DNA from: Patagioenas fasciata
Lineage: Eukaryota > Chordata > Aves > Columbiformes > Columbidae
Assembly (NCBI RefSeq): GCF_037038585.1
Contig: NC_092520.1
Location: 15,755,001-15,819,000 of the forward strand
DNA: 64,000 bases
Direction of reading: 5' to 3'
The position numbers were made by a program, and so were the translations under genes. The notes beneath the pieces were generated by a model. That model was not told the origin of the DNA, did not search any database, and saw nothing but the letters and a program-made list of their open reading frames with translations. Below are positions 40,567 through 53,222 of the stretch, piece after piece. Position 1 is the stretch's first letter. Each line of letters starts with the position of its first letter.

Positions 40567-43312
40567 TTTACTGGAGATCTATTTTGTTCTTAGAATTTGA
40601 CCCTTCATTTGTTATTCATAGTGATGGATAGGAAAAAAGTTCAAATTCTGTTTTTTAAGCTTTAGCCTGTATTAATAACACATGACCGTGGATGAAGTCT
40701 ATACAGCAATAGCAGCCCATGTTTAGGGGTGCCAGAATCCTGTGAGCCAAAGGTCTTGGTGACATGTCAGGTCTAGAAGACATATTTTGCCAAACTCTTT
40801 ACTCACAGAAGACTGAATTAATAGTTCATTTAGTTCATACTAAAAATTGAAAATGTCGTCTTCTCCTGGGTCTGGATTAACCATGAAGTGAAAGTTCTGC
40901 TAGTTTGGTATCGACAACCATTGAGGGAAGTCCAATAATTTTTAATTAGAGTATTATGCCCTAATATTTTGAGATCTGTACACATTTGATTAAATCCAAA
41001 GTGTGTGTTTGTATGTCAATGTGTGCAAGCACGTTTATTTATATTAGAATTGTACACATTTTATAAATTGTCTTTATATAAATACAGATGCACATACACA
41101 TAAATACATTTCATTGTATAGATACATTTTTATATTATATTATATATTCACAATATATTGTACATTTATTACATACAAAAGTCCCCAAATACACAAACAA
41201 TGTCAGAATTTGAGAAGGTTGAGATGGAGGTTTCGAAAAAAGTGGGTTTTTTCCCAGTAAGGAATTTGATCCCATGTAGTTATAAATTTATTTACAAGAA
41301 AGTAACATTTCTGACCTTTCCTGTACAGAAGCAATAAGAAATGGTGCTGATCAAGAGCAGAAAATAAAAAAAGTTTTGTTCCGATGAAAAACAGAGATAA
41401 AAAAACTTCACTCTCCCATTTGAACCTACTTTATCCATTTTCAGGAAAAAAAAAACCAACACTGTTTCTAGATCACTGGCAGGTTGTTACTCCAGTCCCT
41501 CGTTTGTCATTTTGATGCTTTCTGAGGTCAAATTCCAGGAACTTTGTGTAAAAGTGCAGTAAATCATCATGTAGTGAGTAATAATGTGAACAAAATTGAT
41601 ACTATTTTTCATGAAAACATACCATATTTTGCCTTCGTATCCAATAAATAAGTCCAGAAGAAGGAAAATTGGTGTGGGCCCCAGGACTGCTTGGGGGCAG
41701 CCCATGGAGGGGCAACTGGAGCTCTGCAGCAGACGGTGCTGGGTGCATTCGCACAGGCAGACATCTCTCTGCTGGGGATACTGCTTGGAGAAAAAGACTC
41801 CCAGACCTCTTCTCAAAGCATTTCTACCCCAAAAGGTGCTCTTTTTGATGTTAGAAATCAGGCATCCATATAAACACTATTGGCAGTGGCAGCTGGTGGC
41901 CACACCATACCTAGGCGTAAATGCCAAGTAAGTAGAACTTACTATTTCCTTTCAAATCAGAAGGATACCTTTTCTGTCCCATCAGTGGAAGCCTTCTAAC
42001 ATCCCTTGTGTTGCTGGTCACAAAGCACTAGCACCAAATACACACAAGTCAGCTCTGTCTACCTCCAGATTAAGAGAGGCTTCAGCCTTTCTGTCTATAG
42101 CCAGGGTAGAGGGTGATTTAGTGTTCTCTTACAGAGCACTGGTGTGGCAGAGAACACCCAGCGATGAGACATTCATGCCTTGAACTACTTGATAAAGATT
42201 ACAGCAGGTTTTTTGCTAAAAACAGATCAGACAAACTGGTTTGGTCATTTTTTTGGTGGGAGGACATGTCCTTTATCGTATATTTGTTCCATACAACCCA
42301 CTTCCCATAGGACTTGGAAAGCAGCTGATAAGACCTTTCAGACAACTTTATTGTCTACCCATCCTCCACAAAAACCCAGTCAAAACAAGAAAATTTCCCA
42401 ACCATAAATATGGAAATGTATTTACTCTGTTCTTCCAAGTCCTTCTTTGACCCCATACAATTTCACAAACCTTCTTGTCTGCAACTAGAAACAAAACTTG
42501 TGGGGAATGATAACTCACAAAGTTTGTCAAAAGGCCTCCTGCTTGGTTGAAGGATTATCACTTGAACTCTGAAAAGTCACTGTTCCTTTCTGAGCCATGG
42601 TGTGCATATTGCAGCACTGGCTTTAGTGAAAATTACTTGTGAAAAAGAAAGTATTAAAATATGGTACAGCAACAAAATAATGTGGTTTTCCCAGGTAACT
42701 TGCAGTTTCAGCTTAGCTTCTAGCAGGCATAGAAAACTTGTGGTCAATTTACTCACATCACTCCTCAGCCTGTCAAGGCTCGAGAGCAGGGGAGGAAGTG
42801 AACAGCCACAAGGTTGTGTCACCTAATCACTTCTCTGCAGAATAAAACCCAGCAACTGAAGTAATCTAACTCGCATGACCTTGTCAGGATTGGAGTTGTG
42901 CCAGCCCAAGAAGAAGAAACCAGACATCAGACCAATAAATGTTAGTCACAAGGACAGTGAATATTAAAAGGAGATTTTTGTAGTTATAAACAAGGCAACG
43001 GGCAGTTAATTAGCAGATGTGGAATTATATGCACAAGAATTTTAAAAAAACAGCCTGTCAGAGCTGCATTTTTCAGTGTTCAGTATTGCAGCAGGACTCA
43101 AGGAAACATATCCAGCCCAAAGCCATGCAGCCTGCTCAAGGTGTGCCACTGCTGTGGCTTTCTGTGATGCTTCAAGGTGGTGCAAGAGGTGGCTGAAATG
43201 TTTCTTTTTCATGAGTAAAAACAAGACAACCTTTAGATAGCTCTGAAATAAGAGCCATTTGGGAGCCAGCAAACAGATCAAACATGGTTACCACAATATA
43301 AAATGAATGTCG

Positions 43313-43782
43313 AGCTACTAGAGGGTGTCCAGAGGTGGCCATGAAGTTGGTGAAGGATTTGGAGGGGAAGCTGTATGAGGAGTCACTGAAGTCACCTGGT
43401 TTGTTCAGCCTGGAGAAGAGGGAACTGAGGGGAAACCTCACGGCGGCTACAGCTTCCTCACAAGGGGAGGAGGAGGGGCAGGCGCCAAACTCCTCTCTTT
43501 AGTGACAGAACCTGAGAGAATGGCAGGAAGATGTGCCAGGGGAGGTTTAGGTTGGACATTAGGAAAAGGTTCTTCCCCCAGAGGGTGCTGGAGCACTGGA
43601 ACAGGCTCCCCAGGGAGGTGTCACAGCCCCAAGCCTGACAGTGTTCAGAGTGTTCAGAGACTGGACAACACTCTCAGACACATGGTGTGAACTGTGGGGT
43701 TCTCATGTGCAGGGACAGGAGCTGGACTCAGTGATCCTTGTGGATCCCTTCCAACTCAGGACACTCTATCATTCTATGGGAG
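43313..43782 (+). mobile_element. CR1 LINE of a divergent subfamily, 3' part
   Basis: Landmarks are TTGTTCAGCCTGGAGAAGAG, GGAGGTTTAGGTTGGACATT, AGGAAAAGGTTCTTCCCCCA, GGTGCTGGAGCACTGGAACA, GATCCTTGTGGATCCCTTCC and the end CACTCTATCATTCTATGGG. The consensus differs clearly from the other copies here. Confidence 0.85.
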
Positions 43783-44769
43783 AACCAAAAAAAAGGATCT
43801 GAGGGTTGTGTTCTCACACGTCTCTGCAGGTCAATCACTGTAAAGCCAGAGCAGCTGAGAATTGGGGTGAAGAGGAGCAGTCTCTGTGTGTGTGCAGAGC
43901 TGGAAGGAGCTGGTGCTGCTGCTCATCCTCTCCCATCTGGGCAGCAGAGATTTGCTGTCTGCACGGGGCAGAGCCCAGGGCTGCCTCCTGTCCCCTGAGT
44001 CCCCCAAGTCCCCCAAGTTGTGTTTGAACTCCTGGACTGCTGTGTCAAATTCTCTGCTCTATTTTCCAGACTCATACACTCAGAAACCTCTGGCTCCTAT
44101 CCTTTTTGAGTGAGGAAAATACAATACAGTGTTGTGCAAAGCTACAACACTGGCTGTTTTTTGGAGCTGGGAAATATTTACAATAATGAACAAAAACAGT
44201 GATTGCCTTTTTTTTTTTTTGTTTGTTTGTTTTAGTGCTACTATAGAAAATGCATATAACACCCTTCTAAAGAATTGATAGATAATTTTCCTAGACAACT
44301 TTTTAACTCTGCTGAGCCAGGTTAGGATAATAGTTTTTTCTGCTAAATAAAAATATTATATTCTGCAGTCTCCAGCCTTCCCAAGTAGGGATGGCTCCAT
44401 ATTTGTTTGCCTGTGTTGGTTTGTCTGCTTAGGGCTTTTGCTTGGCTGCTTGTTCCTTGGTTGTTTTCTTTGGCTGGGAAAATAAAATGAACAAATACTG
44501 GAAAATGGCTGTGTTTAGATGAGAGGGAAGTGATTAGTCATCAGTCTAGAAGTCGTACATAAGATTTAATAAATTTCCCAAACTCACCAATGGAAAATCA
44601 AAATGTTGAAATCTCAGAAGATTTCTTGCATCCTTTCAATTACTGGAACACAAATAAGAGGCTTTATGAACATGGTTGGTCCAGGATCCCAAAGAGTTGC
44701 TTTGGATAAATACAGGTAGCATTTGCAGACACTGGAGCTTGTAAACATGTATAAAGGTATGCCTAATAT
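43783..44769. other. Unique sequence between two CR1 copies, no gene seen
   Basis: Short overlapping frames at 43.8-44.1 kb only. Confidence 0.5.
44206..44233 (+). repeat. Poly(T) then (GTTT)n
   Basis: A run of about 14 T followed by three GTTT units. Confidence 0.8.
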
Positions 44770-45150
44770 AATCAGAGAGCCATAGAGTTATAGAATAACT
44801 TAGTTTTGAAGGAAGCTCAATAGATTGCCTGGACCAGCTTCCTGGTCAAAGTAAACCAAGCCCTGGTAAGGTGGCTCAAGGCTTCATCCGGTCAGTTTGT
44901 GAAGATCTCCACGATTAAGACTACACAACTTCTGTGAGCAGCCTGCGCCAGTCTTGGAGCACACCCCATAGGAAAATAAATTTCCTAATATCTAACCTGG
45001 ATTTAGCCTCTTGCAACTTCTGTCCATTTCCCCGTATTCTCCTCATGTGACTGAGATGCATCATTGTTAAGTCTGAAACATTTTCCACAGCGTTTGCTGT
45101 AGCCTTTGAGTGGATTCATTGCAGCTGAGGTTTCACCTGATGGTCTGCTT
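44770..45150 (-). mobile_element. Old CR1 LINE fragment
   Basis: The reverse-complement tail reads AGAGCCATAGAGTTATAGAA then TTTGAAGGAAGCTCAATAG. It is followed by decayed landmarks (CTGTGAGCAGCCTGCGCCAG, AATTTCCTAATATCTAACCT, TTGCAACTTCTGTCCATTTC) of an older CR1 group. Non-coding. Confidence 0.75.
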
Positions 45151-45218
45151 TATAGGAAAAGATGTATGAGAACACCCAAGGCACCATAAAAATCAAACGA
45201 GAAAGTTTGGTGAACTTA

Positions 45219-45318
45219 TGTGTGTTTATGTATAACATATACATATGTATAGCATATACACATATATGTATATGTATGTAACGTGTAAATGTTTATGTAC
45301 ATATGTGTGTATGTATAA
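45219..45318 (+). repeat. ATGT/TACA purine-pyrimidine tract
   Basis: About 100 bp of alternating purine-pyrimidine sequence (GTTTATGTATAACATATACA, CACATATATGTATATGTATG, ACATATGTGTGTATGTATAA), an imperfect ATGT microsatellite. Confidence 0.8.
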
Positions 45319-45845
45319 AACAAAGTGCTTACTGCTGTGTGTGTCAGCGTGAGGATGTTTCCCCAGCACTGCTCAGGGAGAGGAGATGGCAGGGCTCGGT
45401 GGGACTCTGCACAGTCAGTCAATCACCTGCTTTTTAAACAAAAACAGGGAATTACTGCCCCAGTGTGGTGGATGATGCTCTTGCATGTGCCTTTAAAACA
45501 GCAAGTCTTGAATTCACTGAACTTCTCCTCACTTTTATCCTTACAGCTTTGCCTCTCAAACAGAGTCTTGTTTTACTTCATACTTCAGTTTGCCTGAACA
45601 ACAAATAATAGGGTTGCTTTTTGATTAGGCAGCTCCAACAGTGCCATACTTTGCTTCTAGTTTAACAAGTCGCACACACACAAATATACTGCAAACATAT
45701 TCCTGTGTCAGGTCCAGACACACTTTCACTGGGAATACTCTTGAACCTACTTTGAAGGTACATGTGGGCTCAGCCTCCATGCCTGGCTTTTTTTAACACC
45801 TTTATCCAAGTAACCTAAATGGGAGGCAGGTTTTAGCTTGCGTCA
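45319..45845. other. Unique sequence left of the longest CR1, no gene seen
   Basis: Only short frames; CR1 homology begins at about 45,846. Confidence 0.5.
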
Positions 45846-47295
45846 TCTTTGCCAAGTCTTGGGAGATGGGAGAGGTGTCTGAGGACTGGAGGAAAGCTAA
45901 CATCACCCCAGTCTTCAAAAAGGGCAAAAAGGAAGACCCAGGTAATTATAGACCAGTCAGCCTCACCTCCATCCCTGGGAAAGTAATGGAACGACTTATC
46001 CTTGGTGCCATTTCAAGACATATCCAGGATAAGAGGGTCATTAGGGGCAGTCAACATGGCTTCACCAAGGGGAAGTCGTGCTCGACCAACCTCATAGCCT
46101 TTTATGAAGATATAATGAGGTGGATAGATGATGGCAGGGTGGTGGATGTGATCTACCTTGACTTCAGTAAAGCATTTGACACAGTCTGCCACAGCATTCT
46201 CATAGCTAAACTGAGGAAGTGTGGTCTGGACGATCGGGTAGTGAGGTGGACTGTGAACTGGCTGAAGGAAAGAAGCCAGAGAGTCGTGGTCAATGGGGCA
46301 GAGTCCGGTTGGAGGCCTGTATCTAGTGGAGTGCCTCAAGGGTCAGTACTGGGGCCTATATTATTCAATATATTCATCAATGATTTGGATGAGGGAATAG
46401 AGTGTACTATCAGCAAGTTTGCTGATGACACCAAGCTGGGAGGAGTGGCTGACACGCCAGAAGGCTGTGCTGCCATCCAGAGACCTGGACAGGCTGGAGA
46501 GTTGGGCAGCGAAAAATTTAATGGAATATAACAAGGGTAAATGTAGAGTCTTGCATCTGGGCAGAAACAACCCCAGGTTCCAGTATAAGTTGGGGAATGA
46601 TCCATTAGAGGGCAATGTAGGGGAAAGGGACCTGGGGATCCTGGTGGACAGCAGGATGACCATGAGCCAGCACTGTGCCCTTGTGGCCAAGAGGGCCAAT
46701 GGCATCCTGGGGTGTATTAGAAGCGGGGTGGTTAGTAGATCGAGAGAGGTTCTCCTTCCTCTCTACTCTGCCCTGGTGAGACCACATCTGGAATATTGTG
46801 TCCAGTTCTGGGCCCCTCAGTTCAAGAAGGACAGGGAACTGCTGGAGAGGGTCCAGCACAGGGCAACAAAGATGATGAAGGGAGTGGAGCATCTCCTGTA
46901 TGAGGAAAGGCTGAGGGAGCTGGGTCTCTTTAGTTTGGAGAAGAGGAGACTGAGGGGTGACCTTATTAATGTTTACAAATATACAAAGGGTGAGTGTCAT
47001 GAGGATGGAGCCAGGCTCTTCTCAGTGACAAACAATGGTAGGACAAGGGGTAATGGGTTTAAGCTGGAACATATGAGATTCCGCTTAAACTTGAGAAGAA
47101 ACTTCTTCTCAGTGAGGGTGACAGAGCACTGGAACAGGCTGCTCAGGGGGGTTGTGGACTCTGGAGACATTCAAAACCTGCCTGGACACCTTCCTGTGTA
47201 GCCTCATCTGGGTGTTCTTGCTCTGGCAGGGGAATTGGACTGTATGATCTTTTGAGGTCCCTTCCAGTCCCCAGCATTCTATGATTCTATGATTA
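45846..47295 (+). mobile_element. CR1 LINE, longest copy here, RT core plus 3' end
   Basis: The frame from 45866 reads [54 protein letters not shown] and [14 protein letters not shown]. This covers RT motifs with the catalytic FADD box and the upstream D of LDFSKAFD intact. A 2-base loss near 46,480 shifts the frame. The next frame (to 47201) carries [33 protein letters not shown] and [18 protein letters not shown]. It ends in two ATTCTATG octamers. 5'-truncated, so the endonuclease and ORF1 are absent; it cannot move on its own. Confidence 0.95.
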
Positions 47296-47640
47296 AGGCT
47301 TGTGTTCAGGCAGGCAGGTTACATGCACACTCCCAGGAAAACAGAGCTCGTGAATGCAGGAGCAGAGCAAGAACCAGCAGCCTTTCAGACGCTGGTGTGT
47401 TTTATTTACATTGATGTCCAGCCAGGACATCCATTGCATTCACTGCTGCTACAGCCTGAGGGTGCAAGTGAAGTATGAACCAGGCTATAAGGTTTGAATT
47501 TTATAGGATAACCTCTCACAGCAGAAACTGGGCTTTTAAGGGCCTGTTTGTAATACTCAAATCCTTTTACACTATAAACAAGAAGAAATGAGAATGAGGA
47601 CAGTGGTTCTGATTTCCAGAATTGAGTTTGCCCAGACAAT
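47296..47640. other. Spacer between inverted CR1 copies
   Basis: About 345 bp of unique sequence between the tails of the two CR1 copies; no gene. Confidence 0.6.
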
Positions 47641-47699
47641 TGAGTTTGTTTGTTTGTTTGTTCCCCCCACCCTTTTTTTTTTTTTTTTTTTCTTTTCTC
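47641..47699 (+). repeat. (GTTT)n, C-run and poly(T) preceding a CR1 3' end
   Basis: GTTTGTTTGTTTGTTTG, then CCCCCCACCC, then about 20 T, directly abutting the 3' end of the minus CR1 at 47,700. Confidence 0.8.
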
Positions 47700-48196
47700 A
47701 AAATGTTGGGGATTGGAAGGGACCTCAAAAGATCATCCAGTCCAATCCACCTGCTGCAGCAAGAACACCCAGATGAGGTTACACAGGAAGGTGTCCAGGT
47801 GGGTTTTGAATGTCTGCAGAGGAGACTCCACAACCCCCCTGGGCAGCCTGTTCCAGTGCTCTGGCACCCTCACTGAGAAGAAGTTTCTTCTCAAATTTAA
47901 GTGGAACCTCTTGTGTTCCAGTTTGAACCCATTACCCCTTGTCCTACCATTGTTTGTCACCGAGAAGAGCCTGGCTTCATCCTCCTGACACTCACCCTTT
48001 GTATATTTGTAAACACTAATGAAGTCACCCCTCAGTCTCCTCCAAGCTAAAGAGCCCCAGCTCCCTCAGCCTTTCCTCATAAGGAAGATGTTCCGCTCCC
48101 TTAATCATCTTTATTGCCCTGCACTGGACTCTCTTCAGCAGTTCCCTGTCCTTCTTGAACTGAGGGGCCAGAGCTGGATGCAATATTCCAGGTGCA
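47700..48196 (-). mobile_element. CR1 LINE 3' part, inverted partner of the 45.8 kb copy
   Basis: The tail reads AAAATGTTGGGGATTGGAAG and GACCTCAAAAGATCATCCAG, the same subfamily as 38.7 and 45.8 kb. It is 5'-truncated near 48,196 (GGATGCAATATTCCAGGTGC). Minus frame 47960-47733 reads [20 protein letters not shown]. It faces the 45.8 kb copy tail to tail. Confidence 0.92.
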
Positions 48197-48240
48197 AGAT
48201 AGCAAGATTTATAGCAAGATTTTTATAGCAAGATTTTTAG
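48196..48240 (+). repeat. Short tandem repeat at the CR1 5' junction
   Basis: The unit TAGCAAGATTT(TTA) occurs three times in a row exactly where CR1 homology stops. Confidence 0.7.
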
Positions 48241-51200
48241 AAAGGTGATGCACTTAATGCAATTAGCCATGACCTTGATCAATGTACTGCACAAAGATAA
48301 GTAGTTTATTTTATGATAGTTACTGAATCAATACATCTGTTTCCTAACTATACTTGTTAATTCAAACCTCTGGCCATAGTATAATGAGTTTATGTTGGCA
48401 GGGCTGAGGCACTGCTGTGTGAAATTATTGTTTTCAAGGTCATTGTTACTTAGGAAAAGAGTAGATGAACAACACGGAAATTCAGTTGGGGAATAAAATT
48501 GTTAAAATATTTGCTTTATTGGAAAGAGAATACTTCATGTATTTACATAGCCAGTTAAGAGATTTACAGGGATGGATTTAGCAGAAGATATGATTTAGTG
48601 GGACTCACATAGACAATGTTAGCCTAACAAGAGGGAATGTAAACTTGAAAAACTGTGATATGCCTCAGGCTGTGAAATCCTTGCTTCGATCCAGACAGCA
48701 ATTATATTTATTTTGGATAGCACTAGAAAATAAAGTGTTGCAGCTCACCTAAGTTGATGATGAGTTGTCAATGGTTTCTTTGCCTGTTGTCCACATGTGG
48801 ACACCCAGCAGCCACCTTTTTGGCAAAGAAGGTATTATGCGTCTAAGTATTCTGAAATGTCTGGTGGACCACACACCACAGAGGATGTTAGAGGCTGTCA
48901 GTCAGTCAGTCAGTCAGTCAGTCAGTCAGTCAGTCAGTTACTACTACTTTGGTTATATGGGAACTATCCTTAGGTTTTGCTTTGCAATTTTTGGGACTAG
49001 AAATTTACAATTCTTACTGAACTGTCATCGGAGATTCCAGAATCATCTTGCTGGGTTCTGGGGAGCCCACCCACACCCCTGCAGGGACTTCATTGTACCT
49101 CAACCCCTATTGTAATAATTCCCTCTAGTTCCCTCTTAACCACCAAGTCACCTGAACTGAGAAACACCTGAGATTGCATTTAAAGACTGTTTTCTCCAGG
49201 ACGTTGCTATTAGACTGAATTTACCTTGGACAAACAACTACAAGTTTGTATTACACAAAACAGCATGCATATAGATAAATTTCACTTCCATTATAAAGTT
49301 AATTTAAACTGTCTGGATACACAGGAAGGCAAATTCACTCTTTGCATATTGCCCTTGAAGTCACTGGGATAGACTAGTTAGTCTTAGGGCTACAAAGTCA
49401 GAAGCAGCAGATCTTCTGTGATGTGCCCTGTGAATCCAAACATAATTCGCCTGCTGGAAAGTCCAGGCTGTCTTTGCTGTAGCCTGTTAAATAAGATGGA
49501 TATCTACCAGCATCTCTCTTCTCTGGCATGCATCATGTGGTCTGTGGGTACACAGAGCTTTACTTACCATTGCGTGAATTGATGTTGTTTATGGTGCATG
49601 GGAGAAGCTTAGTATGACAAACTTGGCTAGCTGCTGCTGATTGTGCTATGACAACACTGTAAAATTTATAGGCATTGAATATGATGACTGGAAATATATT
49701 TATTTCAATCAGAGTTGAACTCCTGCCTAAACCAAGTATGTAAACCAATAAACCTAAAAATAAATGGGTAACCTTAATAATTTACTTTTCAAGAGAAGTG
49801 TTATAATAACTGAAGGGGTAAGTTTAGCAGGAACAGTTTACTGGAGAGGCATGTATACATCAACTTTGCAGGGACCAAGACAGCTTCCAAAGTTTTCAAG
49901 TCTTTTGTTTAATAAGGTAAGGGAAGAGCTGGGATTATTTGTTCCAGAATTACTGCACTACACTAACAGCAGTCCTTTGGCTCATGTACTGTTCTCTGTG
50001 TAAAATAAACCAAGATAAATACATGTATTTGAAGTAATTTCAAGCAAGCCTGACAACAGGACCATCTGTTAGAAACAGTTCTTATTATTTTAAACGATGT
50101 GTGACTATATTCTCCCCTACCGCGCTTCTGAGCAAACTCATGAAGACCATAACATGCCATCATGCTACCGATGGGGCAGGGAGGTGGGAATACTTCACTG
50201 GGATCACCAACACGATCCTATCCCCACCACAATCTCCTTCACATTGAGTTTTGGCTGGTGACTTGAAATAAACATCTCTTGGTGCTTGCTTAATGCAACA
50301 ATTGAATAAACTGAGGTTGAGTGATCAGCTACTAGATCAACTGCAAGTGCTGGATTTTATAGTGTAAAGCCAAGTTTAATGGGGATTCATTTGTAACAGA
50401 CAAATAATTTACCTAAAATCTGAATCTTACTGAAGTAGATTGTTTGAAGATGTGAAACCATCTGCAGAGAAGAGCACTCAGCACATTCTTATGTCCAACT
50501 ACCAGCACTTCTTGTTAGCTCACTACTTCCCCACAGACCTCAATGGTGCCCCAATAAGGGGTTCCCATTTTCTCAAGATATTGAACTACAAATAGATTGG
50601 GCCAAGGCCGTGTCTTCACCCTAAGCCAAGATTTACCTCTGAAGCACCCTTCAGGCAATGAAAGTCTGTGTTGAGTGAAGGCCCTAAAGCAGAAGGTGCT
50701 GGTGACCAGCACTTGCTTTCACACAGACATTCACAACTAGGGTTTTGGGCCAATAGACGGGACTTACCTGACCAATGCAGAGAAAAAAGTATTTTGAAAG
50801 CATGCTTTGCTGGCATATTTTAGACATCTAAAAATGTGCCTAGAATTTTCTGTGCGTTTTCAGAGACTGGAAGAGGAGCGTAGATGGCTTGTTGAGTTAT
50901 CTGTGTTGTGAATATCTAAACCAGAATTGACAAAATGACCAGACGTGGAATATTCATAGGTGGTTACAGGTAAACTTCAGACAGTAGAAGAACCATAGGC
51001 TCTTCACGAGTGATTTTCTATTTATTTCCTCCCACTCTGATATAACAAGTCTTTTTTGGTCCAACCAAGGCTTGGCTTTAACAGTCTTGATGGTACTACA
51101 GTCAATGGCCTCCTGTAGCATCAGAAAAAAGTCTCTGCTGAAGAGGTGTGGCTGTAGGAAGCAGGTTCCTGAAACAAAGTGCAAAACAAAGTTTAAGGTC

Positions 51201-53222
51201 CACTCTGGAGGGAAGAAACCCACAGTATTCTTAAATGGTGCTGATGAATTCAAGCACAAGGTCATTTCTAGAAGAAACATTTTCTTCCGAAATGTAGAAC
51301 CACCATCTCAGGAGAGATCATGTGTTCTCTAGCACAGCCAGCCAGACTAGTCCTGAATCTTGCACTACCAACATGTTTTAATAGAAACCTGATATTGTAC
51401 CTTATTTTCTGTTCACCAAAAAGATTTGTTCATGATGTATGTTTTTTAAAACAATTTACTGTGTTAGTGATTTTTCTCAATTCAAAAGGGAGTATGTTAC
51501 GAGCCAGCTGCAGAGCCCCAGTTTACCAAGAGGAGATGGGGACTGAGGAACTGGGCTGCAGATGGGACAGGATCCGTGAGTATCTTAACTGAAATTTTTA
51601 GAACTGCAGTTCTCATTAACAATCCCATAGCAATACCTTTTGCTGTGAAGACATTAATCCCACAAAATCCCGTGTACTTTCTCTATTGAAGTGGATTATA
51701 CCGTTGGATTTCTGGTATAGTTAATCAAATTATTTTCTGGAATCAAGGAAATACTCCCTTTGAGAAAGAATTGAAGTTTTCTCTTGAGCATGTTTATATT
51801 AGTTAGTGACATTCTTAACTGGAGTAAATGAAGAAGATGAGAAACAGAGAGTTGAACTGACTTAACAAAAGGTCGTGGGAAAACACATTTATTTGTAGAA
51901 ATCCATTCAGTAGCTGAGAGTGAGTAGTTTTTGCCTACAAGCAAAGTATTTTTGGATGGGTTGTCATTTTATTTATACCCTTTTTGACAGACTGCGCAAA
52001 CCTAACAGAATATATGCCTTATTGCTTGTAAAGCACGATGAAATATCCAAGTGATATAAAAGTGTTTATAGATAAAAGAGCACTAAAATAATGCTATTAA
52101 TATTAATAATGATTAATCTGGTGAATTGTACTTTGCATACTATATGATCTGATCTTTTTCAACTACTGTAATTTGAGGTCCATCAATTAAATAAGCGAAG
52201 AGTAAACATCAAGGAGCTGAATAACAAAATATTGAAAAGGTTAGAATAAAACCAGATGCTACTACAATACAGTTGTTGGACACAGAAGGCACAGAAGGAT
52301 TATATTTTGTTATCCCTTCTGCATTTTCACATTAAGGATGATGACAAGAACAGAAAGAGGAACAGGAGACTTGAGGTTTGCAACAACAGAAACAAGAGAA
52401 CAAATGAAATATGTTGAGTTACTCAAGGTCATATGGACCAGGGAAGAGCAGTGTACCATATGGGATTCCCTGGCCTCCGAAGCACATGGAGTTTAAGGTA
52501 TACTCCACAGCCTCATCTCACTTCTCTTTTGATAGGAGCCCCTGAAGTACAAGTATTCTTTCAAACAGAAACTTTTAAATTTACTAGTTCTATTTTCCAC
52601 AGGCCAAATTAAAATTTAAGCAGGAACATAAGCACTTAGAAATAAGAAATACTATTCACACCAGGCATTTTCTAATGAATTAAAAAAAGCATTAAATATT
52701 TACATGAAAAATGAGTAATTTTCAATATAAGGACAATTTCTACTGTTCTGCAAATGAGTACAGTTGCACATTATGTGGTCTATAATGTATTAATTATAAT
52801 GTTCAGCTACAAATTTCAAGCTTGAGGGAAATCTCCGAGAGGCAAATCCAAGATTTCATTGGATCAAACTGCATTTTGGAACACTGCAATCAGGAGAACA
52901 TGTTCTTAGTAAATTACATGATACAGCTGCTATAGCTGAAGTATTGCCAAGATCAAACTGTATATTGTAAACTTTAAAGAATTAATATTGAAATTACATG
53001 CTTACCACAATGTACTAAAACACAGGATGTGGATTTATCTTTATGATAAAGCTCCTGGTTCATCATCAAGAATTTAGTTGCCATATGCACAGTAAGTTAA
53101 AGTTTTTCCCATGTCTGAGGTAGATGCGGTTAATGGTTAATGGACATTTTCATTTATGCCTACCCACAGGTACGGTAATGAAGAAGGAAAAAATGTAATA
53201 TTTCCACAGAGTAAAGAAGAAT
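48241..53222. other. Unique AT-rich sequence, no gene seen
   Basis: Only the (CAGT)n tract stands out. Frames are at most about 116 codons, the longest created by that tract. Confidence 0.55.
48897..48938 (+). repeat. (CAGT)n microsatellite, about 10 units
   Basis: Perfect GTCA/CAGT tetramers for about 42 bases. The reading frame through it (QSVSQSVS) is a by-product. Confidence 0.95.

Larger units (their letters stand above)
39589..43312. other. AT-rich unique sequence with TA microsatellites
   Basis: No gene seen. 41,030-41,170 is AT-rich with TATATA words. Frames near 41.5-41.9 kb (about 110 codons on both strands) have no family likeness. Confidence 0.55.

Noticed and set aside
46013..46339. 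108-codon minus-strand frame opposite the CR1 RT
   Set aside because: Shadow of the plus-strand RT frame.
48897..48938. Regular short repeats that could be mistaken for a CRISPR array
   Set aside because: It is a pure 4-bp microsatellite without spacers, in a eukaryotic genome.
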